From the NCBI GenBank assembly GCA_934309345.1, contig CAKRDD010000029.1, positions 1 to 32,455 of the forward strand: 32,455 nt of DNA, given 5' to 3'. Positions 8,538 to 15,418 of this stretch are shown in pieces. The translations under genes and the position numbers were made by a program. The DNA comes from an uncultured Mediterraneibacter sp. (GTDB lineage: Bacteria > Bacillota > Clostridia > Lachnospirales > Lachnospiraceae). The notes beneath the pieces were generated by a model. That model did not search any database. It saw only the letters and a program-made list of their open reading frames with translations, and was not told the DNA's origin. The stretch's first letter is position 1; each line of letters begins with the position of its first letter.

Positions 8538-10688
8538 ATGGATATTAATCAGAGACTGACAGAAGAACTGGATGTAAAACGCTGGCAGATCGATGCGGCA
8601 GTACAGCTGATCGATGAAGGCAATACGATTCCATTTATCTCAAGATATAGAAAAGAAGCAACCGGAGAACTGAATGACGAACAGTTGAGAAAGCTGTATG
8701 AACGTCTGGTATATTTAAGAAACCTGGAAGAGAAGAAAGAGCAGGTAATCTCAAGTATCGAGGAGCAGGGAAAACTGACGGAAGAATTAAAGAAACAGAT
8801 TCTGGCAGCGGAAACGCTTGTGGCAGTAGAAGACCTGTATCGTCCGTATCGCCCGAAGCGCCGCACCCGTGCGACAATTGCGAAGGAGAAAGGACTTGAG
8901 CCACTGGCTGCACTGATCACATTGCAGAAGACAAAAGAACCGCTTGAGAAGACGGCAGAAGCTTATATTTCTGAAGAAAAAGGTGTGGAAAGTGCAAAGG
9001 ATGCAATCAGCGGAGCGTGTGATATCATTGCGGAAAGTATTTCTGATGAGGCGGCTTACAGAACCTGGATCCGGGAGACGACAATGAGAAAAGGTAAGGT
9101 GACTTCCCAGGCGAAAGATCCGGAGGCAGAGTCTGTCTATGAGATGTATTATGAGTTCGAGGAAGCGGTTGCAAAGCTTGCCGGACACAGAATCCTTGCA
9201 TTGAACCGTGGAGAAAAAGAGAAATTCCTGACAGTGAAGGTGGAAGCACCGGAAGAAGATATTTTGAGATATCTTGAGCGAAAGGTGATCCGTACAGAGA
9301 ATCCATATACGACACCGGTGTTGAAAGAGACAATCGCAGACAGTTACAACCGTCTGATCGGACCGGCTATCGAGCGTGAGGTCAGAAACGAACTGACAGA
9401 GAAGGCAGAAGACGGAGCAATCGAAGTGTTTGGGAAGAACCTTCACCAGCTTCTGATGCAGCCACCGATCGCAGGAAAGGTTGTGCTTGGCTGGGATCCG
9501 GCTTTCCGTACAGGATGTAAGCTGGCAGTTGTTGATGAGACAGGAAAGGTAATTGGAACAACGGTTATTTATCCGACTGCGCCGACGACAGAGAAGAAGA
9601 TCCAGGCAAGTAAGGATCTGCTTAAGAAGATTATTCCGAAGTATCACATTTCCCTGATTTCTCTTGGAAATGGTACAGCTTCCCGCGAATCAGAACAGTT
9701 TATCGTAGAACTTCTGAAAGAGATTCCGGAGAAGGTACAGTATGTGATCGTCAATGAGGCGGGAGCATCTGTCTATTCTGCAAGTAAGCTGGCAACAGAA
9801 GAATTCCCGAAGTTTGACGTAGGACAGAGAAGTGCGGCATCAATCGCACGCCGTCTGCAGGATCCGCTTGCAGAGCTTGTAAAGATCGATCCAAAATCAA
9901 TCGGTGTCGGTCAGTATCAGCATGATATGAACCAGAAGAAACTTGGAGAATCCCTGAACGGAGTTGTAGAGGACTGTGTAAATAAAGTCGGAGTAGACTT
10001 AAATACCGCTTCTGCACCGCTGCTTTCATATATCTCAGGAATCAGCAGTGCGATCGCAAAAAATATCGTGGCTTACAGAGAAGAAAACGGTCGTTTTACA
10101 GACAGAAGAGAACTGCTTAAAGTACCGAAGCTCGGACCGAAAGCCTTCGAGCAGTGTGCAGGATTTATGCGTATTTCAGAAGGAAAAAATCCGTTGGATT
10201 CGACAGGGGTTCATCCGGAGTCTTATGCGGCAGCAGAAAAGCTGTTGAAGAAGCAGGGGTACGAAGCCGATGCTATCACAGCACATCAGCTGACAGGACT
10301 TGGTCTTACAATCGGTGATTATAAGAAGCTGGCAGAAGAGCTTGGAATCGGTGAGATCACACTTCGTGATATCGTCAAAGAGCTTGAGAAACCGGCTCGT
10401 GACCCACGTGACGAGATGCCAAAACCAATCCTTCGCACAGATGTCCTTGAGATGAAAGATTTGAAGGAGGGTATGGTACTGAAAGGTACCGTGAGAAATG
10501 TAATCGACTTCGGAGTATTTGTTGACATTGGAGTTCACCAGGACGGACTTGTACATATTTCCCAGATTACAGACAGATATATCAAACATCCGTTGGAAGC
10601 AGTAAGCGTTGGAGATATTGTGGATGTGAAGGTGATGAGCGTGGATCTGAAGAAGAAGAGGATTCAGCTGACGATGAGAGGGATTTAA
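8538..10688 (+). CDS. tex: Tex family RNA-binding transcription accessory protein
   Basis: 716-aa Tex/YhgF protein of normal length. The order of domains is the known one: helical Tex N-terminus (about 1-190), helical linker, an RNase-H-like YqgF fold starting near residue 315 (VVLGWDPAFRTGCK), helix-hairpin-helix repeats near 480-560 (SAIAKNIVAYREENGRF), and a C-terminal S1 RNA-binding domain (about 640-716, GTVRNVIDFGVFVDIG). Tex binds nucleic acids and RNA polymerase and affects transcription and stress responses; it is cytoplasmic. It starts 5 bases after the stop of the solute-binding-like gene, with AAAGGAC as ribosome site, so it is probably co-transcribed with the two-component operon although function does not link them. 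Confidence 0.96.
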   Translation: MDINQRLTEELDVKRWQIDAAVQLIDEGNTIPFISRYRKEATGELNDEQLRKLYERLVYLRNLEEKKEQVISSIEEQGKLTEELKKQILAAETLVAVEDLYRPYRPKRRTRATIAKEKGLEPLAALITLQKTKEPLEKTAEAYISEEKGVESAKDAISGACDIIAESISDEAAYRTWIRETTMRKGKVTSQAKDPEAESVYEMYYEFEEAVAKLAGHRILALNRGEKEKFLTVKVEAPEEDILRYLERKVIRTENPYTTPVLKETIADSYNRLIGPAIEREVRNELTEKAEDGAIEVFGKNLHQLLMQPPIAGKVVLGWDPAFRTGCKLAVVDETGKVIGTTVIYPTAPTTEKKIQASKDLLKKIIPKYHISLISLGNGTASRESEQFIVELLKEIPEKVQYVIVNEAGASVYSASKLATEEFPKFDVGQRSAASIARRLQDPLAELVKIDPKSIGVGQYQHDMNQKKLGESLNGVVEDCVNKVGVDLNTASAPLLSYISGISSAIAKNIVAYREENGRFTDRRELLKVPKLGPKAFEQCAGFMRISEGKNPLDSTGVHPESYAAAEKLLKKQGYEADAITAHQLTGLGLTIGDYKKLAEELGIGEITLRDIVKELEKPARDPRDEMPKPILRTDVLEMKDLKEGMVLKGTVRNVIDFGVFVDIGVHQDGLVHISQITDRYIKHPLEAVSVGDIVDVKVMSVDLKKKRIQLTMRGI

Positions 10689-10700
10689 TAATTTTGCATA

Positions 10701-10729
10701 TTGTATTGTTAAAGTGAATATGCTATAAT
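10701..10729 (+). promoter_or_regulatory. Promoter of antitoxin RNA
   Basis: TTGTAT (10701-10706), a 17-base spacer and a perfect extended -10, TGCTATAAT, with TATAAT at 10724-10729. Transcription should start near 10736 and run right into the terminator at 10781-10810. It follows the tex stop by only a dozen bases. Confidence 0.7.
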
Positions 10730-10735
10730 GCCGAT

Positions 10736-10811
10736 AGGCAAAGAGAAGTGAGTAGTTCATGTGATTTGGCTACAAGCGCGAAAACCCCAGAGCGGCAACT
10801 CTGGGGTTTTC
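10736..10811 (+). ncRNA. Antisense RNA antitoxin of an Fst-like type I system (predicted)
   Basis: Predicted RNA of about 75 nt from an extended -10 promoter to a rho-independent terminator. Its 5' half carries AAGAGAAGTGAG (10741-10752) and CATGTGATT (10758-10766). The same two blocks lie at 10922-10933 and 10940-10948 across the start codon of the 28-aa peptide, which is encoded on the other strand. The RNA is therefore complementary to the peptide's translation start, and also to its terminator stem. This is the layout of RNA II in the fst/par locus of plasmid pAD1: convergent genes, shared terminator and direct repeats. Existence and length of the RNA are inferred from sequence only. Confidence 0.72.
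10781..10810. terminator. Bidirectional terminator shared by toxin and antitoxin
   Basis: Perfect 12-bp palindrome: AAAACCCCAGAG (10781-10792), loop CGGCAA, CTCTGGGGTTTT (10799-10810). It ends in TTTT on both strands, so it stops the antisense RNA coming from the left and the toxin message coming from the right. Confidence 0.88.
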
Positions 10812-10855
10812 TATTCCCAAAAACGGTGGGAATAAATCCGTAGGCTCGTTACCGA

Positions 10856-10942
10856 CTATTTGTTCCTATCGAGCCATTTGATGATATAATGGCAAATTAC
10901 ATCACCCGCGATAGTAACAATAAGAGAAGTGAGAAAATCCAT
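10856..10942 (-). CDS. 28-aa hydrophobic peptide, Fst-like type I toxin
   Basis: A small gene too short for ordinary ORF calling. It encodes 28 residues beginning MDFLTSLIVTIAG: a single hydrophobic helix followed by a polar tail with Trp and charged residues (KWLDRNK). This is the shape of Fst/Ldr-type membrane toxins, which damage the membrane when made in excess. AGGAGGTGA stands 8 bases before the ATG. A CCTCC block just upstream (plus-strand GGAGG at 10972-10976) can pair with this ribosome site and hide it. The message has an upstream promoter and ends at the shared terminator. A convergent antisense RNA covers its start. Toxicity is inferred from architecture; a plain small membrane protein is the alternative. 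Confidence 0.78.
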   Translation of the reverse strand: MDFLTSLIVTIAGDVICHYIIKWLDRNK

Positions 10943-10989
10943 GTGATTCACCTCCTATCTGTTACCAGTTTGGAGGCGGTAACGAAAAT

Positions 10990-11018
10990 ATTGTAGCATA
11001 TAATATTTCAAACGTCTA
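10990..11018 (-). promoter_or_regulatory. Promoter of the toxin message
   Basis: On the - strand, TAGACG (11013-11018), a 17-base spacer and an extended -10, TGCTACAAT (TACAAT at 10990-10995). The expected start, near 10983, places CGTTACCG (10977-10984) at the very 5' end of the RNA. That block is perfectly complementary to CGGTAACG in the 3' untranslated part (10847-10854), which suggests a 5'-3' clamp like the fbi element of hok messages. Confidence 0.6.
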
Positions 11019-11027
11019 TATAAAAGA

Positions 11028-11073
11028 GAAACATCCAAACAGAAACCGATGAAGGTTAGTTTGGATGTTTCTT
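11028..11073. terminator. Terminator downstream of bioY
   Basis: GAAACATCCAAAC (11028-11040) pairs with GTTTGGATGTTTC (11059-11071), a perfect 13-bp stem. On the - strand a T-rich tract follows, ending the bioY message. On the + strand TTTC follows, so it may work in both directions and insulate the toxin promoter. Confidence 0.85.
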
Positions 11074-11098
11074 TCAGTTAACAATTCAATTATCTGAT

Positions 11099-11677
11099 TT
11101 ATCTAATCTTCTGTGTAGCTCCGTAAAGTTTTGGACCTACGATTGCAGCGATGATGATTTTTGCTGCATCTCCCGGAAGGTATGGGATAACACCCATCAT
11201 AAGTCCTTCTTTGAAGGAGAGGCTTAACAGTTTGGCAAGCCATACAGTTCCGAATGCATAACATACAGCCATTCCGATGATCATTCCGATGATCGTAGGA
11301 ACGAGCTTACGGTCAAAGTGATCGAGTGCGAATCCCATGATCAGTGCGAGGAAGATGAATCCGATCAGGTATCCTCCGGTTGGTCCTGCGAGAACCTGGA
11401 GACCTCCACGGAAAGAGGAGAAGACCGGGACACCAATTGCTCCGAGCAGGAGATAGATGATAAAGCTGATTGTTCCGGATTTCATTCCGAGAACGAAGAT
11501 TGCAAGGAAGATTGCAAAGTTTGTAAGGGAAATCGGAACGGGGCTGAATGGCAGTGGGATGGAAAGTGGTCCGAGGACGCAGGTTACTGCAGTCATCAGG
11601 GCGATGAGTACCATCTGTTTTGTTCTTATTTTCTGGTTGTCTACGGCAACTGTGCCGGAAGTTTCATTCTGTGACAT
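11099..11677 (-). CDS. bioY: Biotin ECF transporter S-component BioY
   Basis: 192-aa membrane protein of the BioY family, the substrate-binding unit that takes up biotin with a shared ECF energizing module (EcfA1-A2-T encoded elsewhere). About six membrane helices are visible, with family segments GPLSIPLPFSPVPISLTNFA near the N-terminus and AGPTGGYLIGF in the middle; the final YLPGDAAKIIIAA segment is also typical. AAAGGAGT precedes the ATG. The promoter carries a BirA-type operator, which supports the biotin assignment independently. The gene stands alone between a hairpin terminator and the divergent DUF5685 operon. Confidence 0.95.
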   Translation of the reverse strand: MSQNETSGTVAVDNQKIRTKQMVLIALMTAVTCVLGPLSIPLPFSPVPISLTNFAIFLAIFVLGMKSGTISFIIYLLLGAIGVPVFSSFRGGLQVLAGPTGGYLIGFIFLALIMGFALDHFDRKLVPTIIGMIIGMAVCYAFGTVWLAKLLSLSFKEGLMMGVIPYLPGDAAKIIIAAIVGPKLYGATQKIR

Positions 11678-11771
11678 TTCAATTTACTCCTTTAGATCTT
11701 AATACTTATCGCTGTTTCAAGCGAGCTTTAACATCGTTGTCTGAAATATGGCAACGATTGAGTTCTTCGTT

Positions 11772-11824
11772 AGTATAATTCATGAAAAGTTAATTGTCAA
11801 CTATAAAATATAAAAGGTTAACAA
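11772..11824 (-). promoter_or_regulatory. bioY promoter with overlapping BirA operator
   Basis: On the - strand TTGACA (11795-11800), a 17-base spacer and TATACT (11772-11777) form a near-consensus promoter. The -35 lies within an inverted repeat on the + strand, TTGTCAAC (11794-11801), 15 bases, GTTAACAA (11817-11824). This fits the BirA box of Firmicutes (TTGT-AAC, N14-16, GTT-ACAA). Biotin-loaded BirA would block the polymerase when biotin is plentiful. Confidence 0.85.
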
Positions 11825-11924
11825 TTAAAAACTTATTAATTTTGCAGACATGTGATAGGCAAAATGGAAAGAATAAGGTAGAATAGATAAAGTCAGGAAA
11901 ATTGCCAGAAGAGAAAGGAATTGC

Positions 11925-12776
11925 ATGTTTGGATATGTAACGGTCTGTGAACCGGAATTAAAAGTAAAAGATCTGAAGAAATACAGGGCATATTATTGTG
12001 GACTTTGCCGGACATTGAAAGAAGATTATGGATTTATGGGGCAGATGACATTGACGTATGACATGACATTTGCAGTGATCCTGTTATCTTCTTTATATGA
12101 GACGATTGCGAAACATGAGGAACACCGCTGTAAGGTTCATCCGGTGAAGCGGCAGCATATGTTGCGAAATGAGATTACATCTTATGCGGCGGCGATGAAT
12201 GTACTGCTGGCTTATTATCATATGGAAGATGACTGGCAGGATGACCATAAAGTGTCAAGTCTGATGACGAAGAGTCTGATTCAGGGGAAAGCGAAGAAAA
12301 TCATAGAGAAATATCCGCGGCAGAGTGAGATTATCCGGAAATCTCTGAGAGAACTTGGAGAATGTGAGAGTGAGAACAGTATGGATATTGACCGGGCAGC
12401 CGGATGTTTTGGCAGGTTAATGGCGGAGCTTTTTGTCTGGAAGGAGGATATCTGGGAGAAGACGCTCAGAAAGATGGGATTTTATCTCGGAAAATTCATT
12501 TATCTGATGGATGCCTACGAGGATCTGCCGGAAGATAGAAAGAAGAATCGCTATAATCCATTGAAAGAACTGGCAAAGAGGCCGGATTATGAGGCGCAGA
12601 TGGAACAGATTCTTCGGATGATGATAGCGGAGAGCACAGTCCGTTTTGAACAACTGCCATGTCTGGTTGACGTGGACATTTTGAGAAATATACTGTATGA
12701 TGGAGTCTGGAATCATTATAATAAGATTCAGATGAAGAAAAGTGAGGAAAAGAATGATGACAAAAAATCCATATGA
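11925..12776 (+). CDS. DUF5685 family protein
   Basis: 283-aa cytoplasmic, mostly helical protein that I recognise as DUF5685 by its start (MFGYVTVCEPELKVKDL) and the YYCGLCRTLK motif with C25 and C28. A central His/Asp-rich part (YYHMEDDWQDDHKVSSL) and a later LMDAYEDLPEDRKKNRYNP segment are the other striking features; clustered Asp/His and the CxxC could bind metal. Biochemical function is unknown. AAAGGA lies before the ATG. It overlaps the J-protein gene by 23 bases, and the same pairing of a DUF5685 gene with a dnaJ-like gene is, as far as I recall, common in Lachnospiraceae, so the two probably work together. Confidence 0.82.
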   Translation: MFGYVTVCEPELKVKDLKKYRAYYCGLCRTLKEDYGFMGQMTLTYDMTFAVILLSSLYETIAKHEEHRCKVHPVKRQHMLRNEITSYAAAMNVLLAYYHMEDDWQDDHKVSSLMTKSLIQGKAKKIIEKYPRQSEIIRKSLRELGECESENSMDIDRAAGCFGRLMAELFVWKEDIWEKTLRKMGFYLGKFIYLMDAYEDLPEDRKKNRYNPLKELAKRPDYEAQMEQILRMMIAESTVRFEQLPCLVDVDILRNILYDGVWNHYNKIQMKKSEEKNDDKKSI

Positions 12777-13437
12777 TGTGCTCGGTGTATCACCGAATGC
12801 GTCGGATGATGAGATAAAGAGAGTATACCGGGATCTGACAAGAAAATATCACCCGGATGCAAATGTGAACAATCCGCTGGCTGATCTTGCGGAGGAGAAG
12901 TTTAAGGAAGTGCAGGAAGCGTATAATATTATCATGAGGGAACGTGCGAACGGAGGAAATTCGTACGGGAATAACTATGGATACGGTTCTTCAGATAACT
13001 ATTCTTATGGAAATCAGTCTTATGGAAATCAGAACAGTTCTTATGGCTATGGAACGATGGATCCTAAACTGCAGGCAGCTGCGAACTATATTAACAGCAG
13101 ACGTTACAGAGAGGCAATCAATACACTGGATCAGGTTCAGCAGAGAAGTGCGATGTGGTATTATCTGAGTGGCTGTGCGAATGCAGGAATCGGAAATCAG
13201 ATTCTGGCGAGAGATCATGCAGCACAGGCGGTAAATATGGAACCAAATAACATGCAGTTCCGCCAGTTATTGAATCAGCTTGATTTTAACAGCAGAAGAT
13301 ACCAGAACAGTCCGTATGGCGGTGGTTATGCACCGGGTGGACAGAATTCCTGCGGTACAGGAAATATGTGTTGTGACTTATGGCTTGCGGACACATTGTG
13401 TGAATGTATGGGAGGCGATCTCTGCTCATGCATGTAA
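12754..13437 (+). CDS. J-domain protein with Cys-rich tail
   Basis: 227-aa cochaperone-like protein, not full DnaJ. Residues 5-70 form a J domain with NPYDVLGV and the HPD triad at 33-35, which stimulates Hsp70/DnaK ATPase. A Gly/Ser/Tyr/Asn-rich linker with repeated SYGNQ units follows (about 70-105). Then comes a helical TPR-like part (about 106-175; NYINSRRYREAINTLDQV, YYLSGCANAGIGN) and a tail with eight cysteines in about 30 residues, including CC, CEC and CSC. The zinc-finger and substrate domains of DnaJ are absent. The frame is open from a GTG at 12742, but tandem ATGs at 12754/12757, just after TGAGG, fit better. The Cys tail may bind metal or anchor the protein. Confidence 0.85.
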   Translation: MMTKNPYDVLGVSPNASDDEIKRVYRDLTRKYHPDANVNNPLADLAEEKFKEVQEAYNIIMRERANGGNSYGNNYGYGSSDNYSYGNQSYGNQNSSYGYGTMDPKLQAAANYINSRRYREAINTLDQVQQRSAMWYYLSGCANAGIGNQILARDHAAQAVNMEPNNMQFRQLLNQLDFNSRRYQNSPYGGGYAPGGQNSCGTGNMCCDLWLADTLCECMGGDLCSCM

Positions 13438-13958
13438 AAGCAAAACAAATGGCATTTGGAGGTTTACTCCTCGCGGTGACTGTTGTATGTATGGCACTTG
13501 GAAGCGTGATCGAGACGAATACATTGTTTTTGTTGGCAGCAGCGGCATTTTTTGTAGGGATTGTGATTCGTGAGTTCGGCCTTCGTACAGGGGCGGCCTT
13601 TTATCTGGCAGCAATTTTATTAGGATTCCTTGTTACGCCGAACAAATTTTATGTGATTACATTTGCTGCGATGGGATTCTATATTCTTGGAATTGAAGCA
13701 GTCTGGATGTTTCTTGCGAAAAGACCGCAGATGAGACATAGGATGGGGATATACTGGCTTGCAAAATATGTGATCTTTAATCTGGTTTATCTCCCGTGTC
13801 TTTTCGGATTCCGGTCGATGCTGTTTCAGAAATCGATGTCAGATCAGATGATTTTGGCAGCTGTAGTAGTTGGGCAGATAGCGATATTGATTTATGACAA
13901 AGCTTATCAGTATGTTCAGGGAACTGTATGGGAAAAATGGAGAAAACGTATTCTGTAA
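13428..13958 (+). CDS. Small integral membrane protein of unknown function
   Basis: 176-aa protein with five or six hydrophobic helices and a basic C-terminus (WEKWRKRIL). I recognise no family. The frame is open from 13404, but the ATG at 13428 gives the more natural start MHVKAKQMAFGG and lies behind GGGAGG, although at 12 bases, longer than usual. It overlaps the J-protein gene by 10 bases and a terminator follows, so it is the last gene of the DUF5685-J-protein operon and may be the membrane anchor or client of that pair. Confidence 0.72.
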   Translation: MHVKAKQMAFGGLLLAVTVVCMALGSVIETNTLFLLAAAAFFVGIVIREFGLRTGAAFYLAAILLGFLVTPNKFYVITFAAMGFYILGIEAVWMFLAKRPQMRHRMGIYWLAKYVIFNLVYLPCLFGFRSMLFQKSMSDQMILAAVVVGQIAILIYDKAYQYVQGTVWEKWRKRIL

Positions 13959-13970
13959 AGAATGTATGAG

Positions 13971-14002
13971 AAAATCTTGTCGAGATGACAGGATTTTTCT
14001 TT
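13971..14002 (+). terminator. Terminator of the DUF5685 operon
   Basis: AAAATCTTGTC (13971-13981), loop GAGAT, then GACAGGATTTT (13987-13997) with one G-T pair, continuing into a T-rich run to 14002. A standard rho-independent terminator. Confidence 0.85.
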
Positions 14003-14266
14003 ATATAAAAGGAATGAGCCACATCGCTGTGACTCAAGGGGGAAAAAGTTTATGAAAAAGTGTTCTTTTTAAGAACAATTATAGTATAGAGGTATTTTGT
14101 GAAAAAAGTGTGATGAACTTTTGAACCTAAAATGAACATTATTGAAAAAAATTATTAAGAATACGATCAACCTAGTCGGAAAGTATGGATATTAACATAT
14201 TAGTCGAAAGTGTTACAGGTGATATCGATTCCAGTGTAAAATGATATTAAATATCAATAAAAGGGG
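14003..14266. other. Non-coding spacer before the FMN riboswitch
   Basis: About 260 AT-rich bases without a credible ORF or ribosome site. It holds an 8-bp hairpin, GAGCCACA with TGTGACTC (one mismatch on this strand, wobble on the other), near 14017-14036, and a small palindrome, GTTCTT-TTT-AAGAAC, at 14062-14076 followed by TATAGT at 14080-14085. The palindrome could be an operator, but nothing confirms it. I see no RNA gene here. Confidence 0.4.
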
Positions 14267-14295
14267 TTGCATTTTTATTAAGAGCGCGCTATAGT
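14267..14295 (+). promoter_or_regulatory. Promoter of the riboswitch-ribU transcript
   Basis: TTGCAT (14267-14272), a 17-base spacer and TATAGT (14290-14295), about 23 bases ahead of the aptamer's first helix. Confidence 0.75.
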
Positions 14296-14317
14296 AGTAA
14301 GAGTAAAAGGAATTTAA

Positions 14318-14456
14318 TCTTCGGGGTAGGGTGCAAGTCCCAACCGGCGGTATAGTCCGCGACCCGCATATGATGCGGCTGAACTGGTGACTCGTCTGTG
14401 ATGGCATTACAGAATGGGAATTCCGGTACCGACAGTAAAGTCTGGATGAGAGAAGA
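14318..14456 (+). promoter_or_regulatory. FMN riboswitch (RFN element)
   Basis: The aptamer is recognised by its ordered conserved blocks: TCTTCGGGGTAGGGTGCAAG, CCGGCGGTATAGTCCGCGA, a variable stem CCGCAT-ATG-ATGCGG, CTGAACTGGTGA, then ACCGACAGTAAAGTCTGGAT and the closing GAGAGAAGA. TCTTC (14318-14322) and GAAGA (14452-14456) close the first helix. The arm after CTGGTGA carries an extra hairpin, TCTGT/ACAGA (14395-14399 with 14409-14413), with a 9-base loop. Binding of FMN should promote the terminator downstream and shut off the riboflavin importer. Confidence 0.96.
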
Positions 14457-14561
14457 AGTTCATGCCCGCAGGATCAGGAAAAGAAGAGGATGTTGGAAGA
14501 TGATATGACATCTGGTTATTTGAGAATCTTGCGAGAATGCCATTAAGAGCAGAAAACATGA

Positions 14562-14595
14562 ATCCCGGAAGGTAATAAACCTTCCGGGTTTTTTC
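14562..14595 (+). terminator. Riboswitch-controlled terminator
   Basis: CCCGGAAGG (14564-14572), loop TAATAAA, CCTTCCGGG (14580-14588), then TTTTTT (14589-14594). It stands between the FMN aptamer and ribU, so it is the expression platform: formed with FMN bound, avoided without it. Confidence 0.92.
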
Positions 14596-14673
14596 TTGTG
14601 AAGATTACCTTTTTCAAAAAGAAAAAGTGCTGTTTATGATAAAGACAGCGGATAGAAAAAGGAGAGTAACATT

Positions 14674-15312
14674 ATGAGTACAGAGACAAAGACACTAACA
14701 AACGCAGATGCGAAGATTCAGCCGAAGCTGGGAGTAAAGGCATTGGTTCAGATTGGAATGCTTTCAGCAATTGCAATCATTCTGATGATGTTCGAGATTC
14801 CACTTCCGTTTGCACCGACATTTTATAAGATTGATTTAAGTGAAGTTCCGGTTCTGGTAGGATGTTTTGCGATGGGACCTATGGCAGGCGTTCTGGTAGA
14901 ACTTGTTAAGATCTTATTGAACTTTGTTATGACAGGAACATCAACAGCAGGTGTTGGAGAGATTGCAAACTTTATTATCGGATGTTCTTTCTGTGTACCG
15001 GCAGGACTGATCTATAGAAAAAACAGAACTAGAAAGAGCGCTCTGATCGGAATGGCAGCAGGAACAGTTCTGATGATCGTGATTGGATGCTTCGTGAATG
15101 GATTCGTACTTCTTCCGACTTATGCAAAAGCATTTGGAATGCCGATTGATGCATTGGTTGGTATGGGAACAGCAGTTAACTCACATATCACAAGCCTTTC
15201 TACATTTGTTATGTTTGCGGTAGCACCGTTTAACCTTGTGAAAGGAATTGTTGTATCACTCGTTGTATTTTTAATCTATAAGAAGATCAGCCCGATCTTC
15301 AGAATCAGATAA
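14674..15312 (+). CDS. ribU: Riboflavin ECF transporter S-component RibU
   Basis: 212-aa membrane S-component that binds riboflavin and works with the shared ECF module. After a polar N-terminus there are about six helices, with family segments EIPLPFAPTFYKIDLSEVPVL and GPMAGVLVELVKILLNF near residues 42-90 and a conserved GEIANFIIG. AAAAAGGAGAG precedes the ATG. The FMN riboswitch directly upstream gives the substrate class with confidence. It is a single-gene transcript ending at the hairpin at 15368-15418. Confidence 0.95.
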   Translation: MSTETKTLTNADAKIQPKLGVKALVQIGMLSAIAIILMMFEIPLPFAPTFYKIDLSEVPVLVGCFAMGPMAGVLVELVKILLNFVMTGTSTAGVGEIANFIIGCSFCVPAGLIYRKNRTRKSALIGMAAGTVLMIVIGCFVNGFVLLPTYAKAFGMPIDALVGMGTAVNSHITSLSTFVMFAVAPFNLVKGIVVSLVVFLIYKKISPIFRIR

Positions 15313-15367
15313 TAGACGAAGCGAAAAGCCTGAGATAAAAGAATATAAGCGAAAGAATATAAGTAGC

Positions 15368-15418
15368 CCGGGGAGGGTGGAGCTGATTATTTCAACTCCG
15401 CCCTCCCTGGTTTTTTTT
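15368..15418 (+). terminator. Terminator of ribU, overlapping the araC-type gene end
   Basis: CCGGGGAGGGTGGAG (15368-15382) pairs with CTCCGCCCTCCCTGG (15396-15410), followed by eight T. The right arm is also the last codons of the convergent AraC-type gene, whose stop is at 15392-15394. On the - strand the hairpin has no good T run. Confidence 0.92.

Noticed and set aside
8787..9647. 286-aa open frame on the - strand inside tex
   Set aside because: Leu/Cys/Arg/Ser-rich shadow of the tex frame with no ribosome site or recognisable domain.
10176..10760. 194-aa open frame on the - strand across the tex end
   Set aside because: It lies antisense to tex codons over most of its length. Its start resembles the toxin start only because the antitoxin RNA carries a copy of that sequence; no ribosome site precedes it.
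12742..12753. GTG start for the J-domain protein
   Set aside because: No ribosome site before it, and TGAGG within the stretch serves the ATG at 12754.
14017..14036. Hairpin GAGCCACA/TGTGACTC as a second terminator
   Set aside because: Short stem with no clear T run, and no gene on the - strand that would need it.
14173..14211. Near-repeat TAGTCGGAAAGT / TAGTCGAAAGT, 28 bases apart
   Set aside because: Short, imperfect, far from the promoter at 14267 and without other support as a regulatory site.
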